A stretch of 40,445 nt of DNA from UBA1240 sp045599185 (GTDB lineage Bacteria > Spirochaetota > Spirochaetia > Treponematales > Treponemataceae): positions 1 to 40,445 of the forward strand of contig JAZRVO010000010.1 of NCBI GenBank assembly GCA_045599185.1, read 5' to 3'. A program made the translations under genes and the position numbers. Of this stretch, positions 38,509-40,445 are shown piece by piece (positions within the stretch are counted from its first letter, which is position 1; the number at the start of each line of letters is the position of its first letter). Below the pieces are notes generated by a model. That model made no database searches. It saw nothing but the letters and a program-made list of their open reading frames with translations, and was not told the origin of the DNA.

Positions 38509-39913
38509 TAGTAATTCCCAAATTGCGCAATTGAGATTTTTCTTCAATTGAAGCAACAAATTCTGCCCTTTGCTGGTTTGCGTTGTGAAAAATGCCCTTA
38601 AGCGATGAAATTTCAATTTTAATGCCTTTAATGCGCAGCCCGTTTGAAGAATTGGCATTCGTCTTAAAATAGGTATCAAGGGCACCAAGCAAAATCAGTA
38701 TTTTCTGGCATTCAGAAAGCTGCTTGTTCAGGAATTCCAGAACTTTCATATCATTCAGCGCGTCCAGTTTCTGGTAGCCGGGGTTTTTCTTCATGGAAAT
38801 AGAAGAATAAACCTTGGCGCGCTTTTCAATATCCATAATGAAATCCTGAATAAGAACCGTTTCGATGCGCGTTGAATGAGTTACGTTTTCTGTAACCGTA
38901 ACCCGGTATTCCGTAGGTTTTTCCGCCAGCCCGAAAGCCTTGCGGAAAGCCTTTTTAAGGCGGTTGAAGAAACTGTTGTTCTGGCTGTCCAAAGTATCTT
39001 TGTTTTCGGTAAGTTTTTTGGCAACCATATCCAGCTGTGAAGAACTGCTTCCCAAAATGCGCACGGCTTCCATAATTGTTTCGTGATAGTTTATGGTTTC
39101 TTCTTTTTTGGCAGAAGGTGCATCACTGATTTTCAGCTTGTCCAGAAGCTTTTGGCGTACAGTTTCCTTGTTTGCACCGTATTCTTCGTTGATGATTTCC
39201 TGAATCAGTTCAGCATAAAAAGGCTGCTTGTTCATTTTGGAAGCAAAAATCTTCCGGATCATTGCCAGTGCGGCCTGAGAAGATTCGGCTGCTTTTTCTG
39301 CGTCGTAACCGGAATCTTCAAGAACATTTTTGCGCACGTTTGCCTTGTAAACTTCACGCTGAAATTCCAAAAGCCCTTTAAGTGTTTGGTTTATTGAACT
39401 TAATTCTTTTGCAAGCAAAGACATAATGTCGTTAATCATTGTGATTGACATGTTGTCCGAACCGGCTTTTACGGAATGAATGACGTCAAAAAGTGATTTT
39501 AAGGTTGGTTCGCTTGTTGTGCTGGAAGTGCCCCAGGGCAAGCTTTTGTTGAAAGCGTTCAGCTTTTTAATGCGGTCCAAAGTAAGCGACTCTACGCTGA
39601 ATTTTACGTAACTGCAAATATATTCCAGCATGTTGTCGTAGTCAGAAAGCCGGACACCTAATACGGCAGCACGTTCATTGTCCATAAACTGGGTATTTTC
39701 AATTGGCTTAATGTCGGCAATCTTTTTTTCCAATTTGTAAGGGTCGTCCTGTATAAGCCCTTTGCGCGAAAGCACGCTTACAAGGTTATTCGTATACCCT
39801 TTAATGTTCCTGTAGGAATTCAAAATTTTTGGTAATTCCGTTGAATCGTACCAAACGGTTTTTTCCGCTACAGCTTCAATAAGTTCTTTTGAAAAATTCG
39901 TACTGTCTGCCAT
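38498..39913 (-). CDS. Unknown 471-residue, mostly helical cytoplasmic protein
   Basis: No signal peptide or membrane helix. It is predicted mostly alpha-helical from its Leu/Lys/Glu/Ser pattern, with a basic patch near residue 330 (NRLKKAFRKAFGLAEKP). I do not recognise any family; it may be conserved among treponemes. Its last 11 bases overlap the start of the oligopeptide-binding protein gene, so the two are one transcription unit, although a link in function is not evident. The start has a -10-like GATAAT 6 nt upstream and no ribosome binding site. Confidence 0.82.
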   Translation of the reverse strand: MADSTNFSKELIEAVAEKTVWYDSTELPKILNSYRNIKGYTNNLVSVLSRKGLIQDDPYKLEKKIADIKPIENTQFMDNERAAVLGVRLSDYDNMLEYICSYVKFSVESLTLDRIKKLNAFNKSLPWGTSSTTSEPTLKSLFDVIHSVKAGSDNMSITMINDIMSLLAKELSSINQTLKGLLEFQREVYKANVRKNVLEDSGYDAEKAAESSQAALAMIRKIFASKMNKQPFYAELIQEIINEEYGANKETVRQKLLDKLKISDAPSAKKEETINYHETIMEAVRILGSSSSQLDMVAKKLTENKDTLDSQNNSFFNRLKKAFRKAFGLAEKPTEYRVTVTENVTHSTRIETVLIQDFIMDIEKRAKVYSSISMKKNPGYQKLDALNDMKVLEFLNKQLSECQKILILLGALDTYFKTNANSSNGLRIKGIKIEISSLKGIFHNANQQRAEFVASIEEKSQLRNLGITNAK

Positions 39914-39919
39914 ATCTTC

Positions 39920-39925
39920 ATTATC
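39920..39925 (-). promoter_or_regulatory. -10 hexamer of the 39913 gene
   Basis: On the minus strand GATAAT (5 of 6), 6 nt before ATG 39913. No convincing -35; the upstream spacer is T-rich. I see no gene between 39926 and 40080. Confidence 0.4.
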
Positions 39926-40080
39926 GGAGAATTTATAAAAAAAAGGAAGTGCTTTTGCAGGGCAAAAACTGTAAAAAATATGCTTTAAAACACACTTTTA
40001 ATAGAAGAAAACAAGTGTTTGCATCGTAAATGAAGAGCTTTTTTGCACCGTCTGCATAACAATTTGTACCGTTTGCGCAG

Positions 40081-40445
40081 CTGAAAAATCGTGAAACAAC
40101 AGATAAAATTCGCTTTTACAGCTTATCGGGTATTCCGCTGCAATCCCTTTGCAAAACCCATTTAAGGCTTTTTCAAACATTCAGAAAGCCGGTGCGCCGT
40201 ACCAGGAACTGAAACAAAGTTATGTAATATTTTTATGCCCGTTTGACCTTACAGGCGACGGTGAAGTATGCTATCTGGTAGAAAACGCTGTAAACGGCAG
40301 GGTGACAGAAAAGTATAACGACAAATGCAAGAAGTTATTCTTCGATTTCACAAAGTTTGCCAGTTGTGATAATATTCATACATCGGCGCTGCTGAAATTT
40401 TTTGCAACCAGCCAGCCCAGCGATGACCTTACTCGCAGGCTGAGT
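40081..40445 (+). pseudogene. Broken Rpn-type PD-(D/E)XK gene, running off the window
   Basis: From 40176 the plus strand reads NIQKAGAPYQELKQSYVIFL, then CPFDLTGDGEVCYLVENAV and KKLFFDFTKFAS to the window end; this is the second half of an Rpn nuclease core and resembles the gene at 28888 (YKDLKESFIVFICTRDPFG). Just before it, another frame has NRETTDKIRFYSLSGIPLQ, like the preceding family segment (R-x-x-Y-Y-x-x-x-x-D). The two pieces are out of frame and the N-terminal catalytic part is missing, so the copy is inactive. Confidence 0.6.

Noticed and set aside
39998..40180. 60-codon minus-strand frame near the window end
   Set aside because: It lies opposite the Rpn-type remnant and has no ribosome binding site or motif.
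1..40445. tRNA genes, CRISPR arrays and insertion sequences with terminal repeats
   Set aside because: I looked for T-loop motifs, regularly spaced repeats and transposase genes with inverted ends and found none apart from the Rpn-type genes.

Overview
The window looks like a host-associated spirochaete close to Treponema. The base composition is moderately AT-rich. A very long coiled-coil protein has an N-terminal membrane anchor and a C-terminal helix-turn-helix, an architecture I associate with spirochaetes. CarD, a CHASE2 adenylate cyclase, a multi-GAF hybrid kinase and Rpn-type (PD-(D/E)XK) nucleases fit the same lineage. The species assignment is an inference from gene content; no tRNA or 16S is present to confirm it.

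Layout. 1-97 is the 3' part of a 5S rRNA. 330-1580 holds decayed phage tail genes on the minus strand (tape-measure N-terminus, a chaperone-like piece and an unknown piece) with a small membrane-protein gene lying against them. 1560-4075 is an SGNH/MBOAT polysaccharide acyltransferase pair, divergent from an XRE regulator with palindromic operators. 4754-8041 carries threonine synthase, a PflX-like radical SAM protein and a membrane-anchored lytic transglycosylase. 8365-11399 is a rex-serC-serA operon whose promoter is flanked by two Rex operators. 11618-13783 mixes small membrane-protein genes and gene debris. 13935-18299 is a 1454-residue soluble hybrid histidine kinase. 18409-21935 is an SH3 / M48 protease / CHASE2-adenylate cyclase operon with 11-bp phased repeats upstream. 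22143-27052 holds recQ, an apparently inactive rhomboid, exonuclease III and two flavodoxin-fold reductases. 27216-30589 has an unknown exported protein, an Rpn nuclease, and a truncated XRE gene abutting another gene remnant. 30717-39913 has a HAD phosphatase, the long coiled-coil protein, carD-ispD-ispF, and an oligopeptide-binding protein overlapping an unknown 471-residue gene. The window ends in a broken Rpn-type gene.

The most interesting patterns are regulatory. First, Rex, the NADH/NAD+ sensor, is the first gene of an operon with serC and serA, and both Rex boxes sit around the shared promoter; this predicts redox-controlled serine synthesis. Second, at least nine genes have a sigma70-type -10 hexamer exactly 6-7 nt before the start codon and no usable Shine-Dalgarno sequence, which predicts widespread leaderless mRNAs here. 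Third, the carD promoter is built into the terminator of the gene before it, with the -35 hexamer in the hairpin loop. Fourth, four 11-bp-phased repeats lie upstream of the cyclase operon.

All calls are by eye from translated sequence and motifs. No homology search, promoter model or folding program was run.
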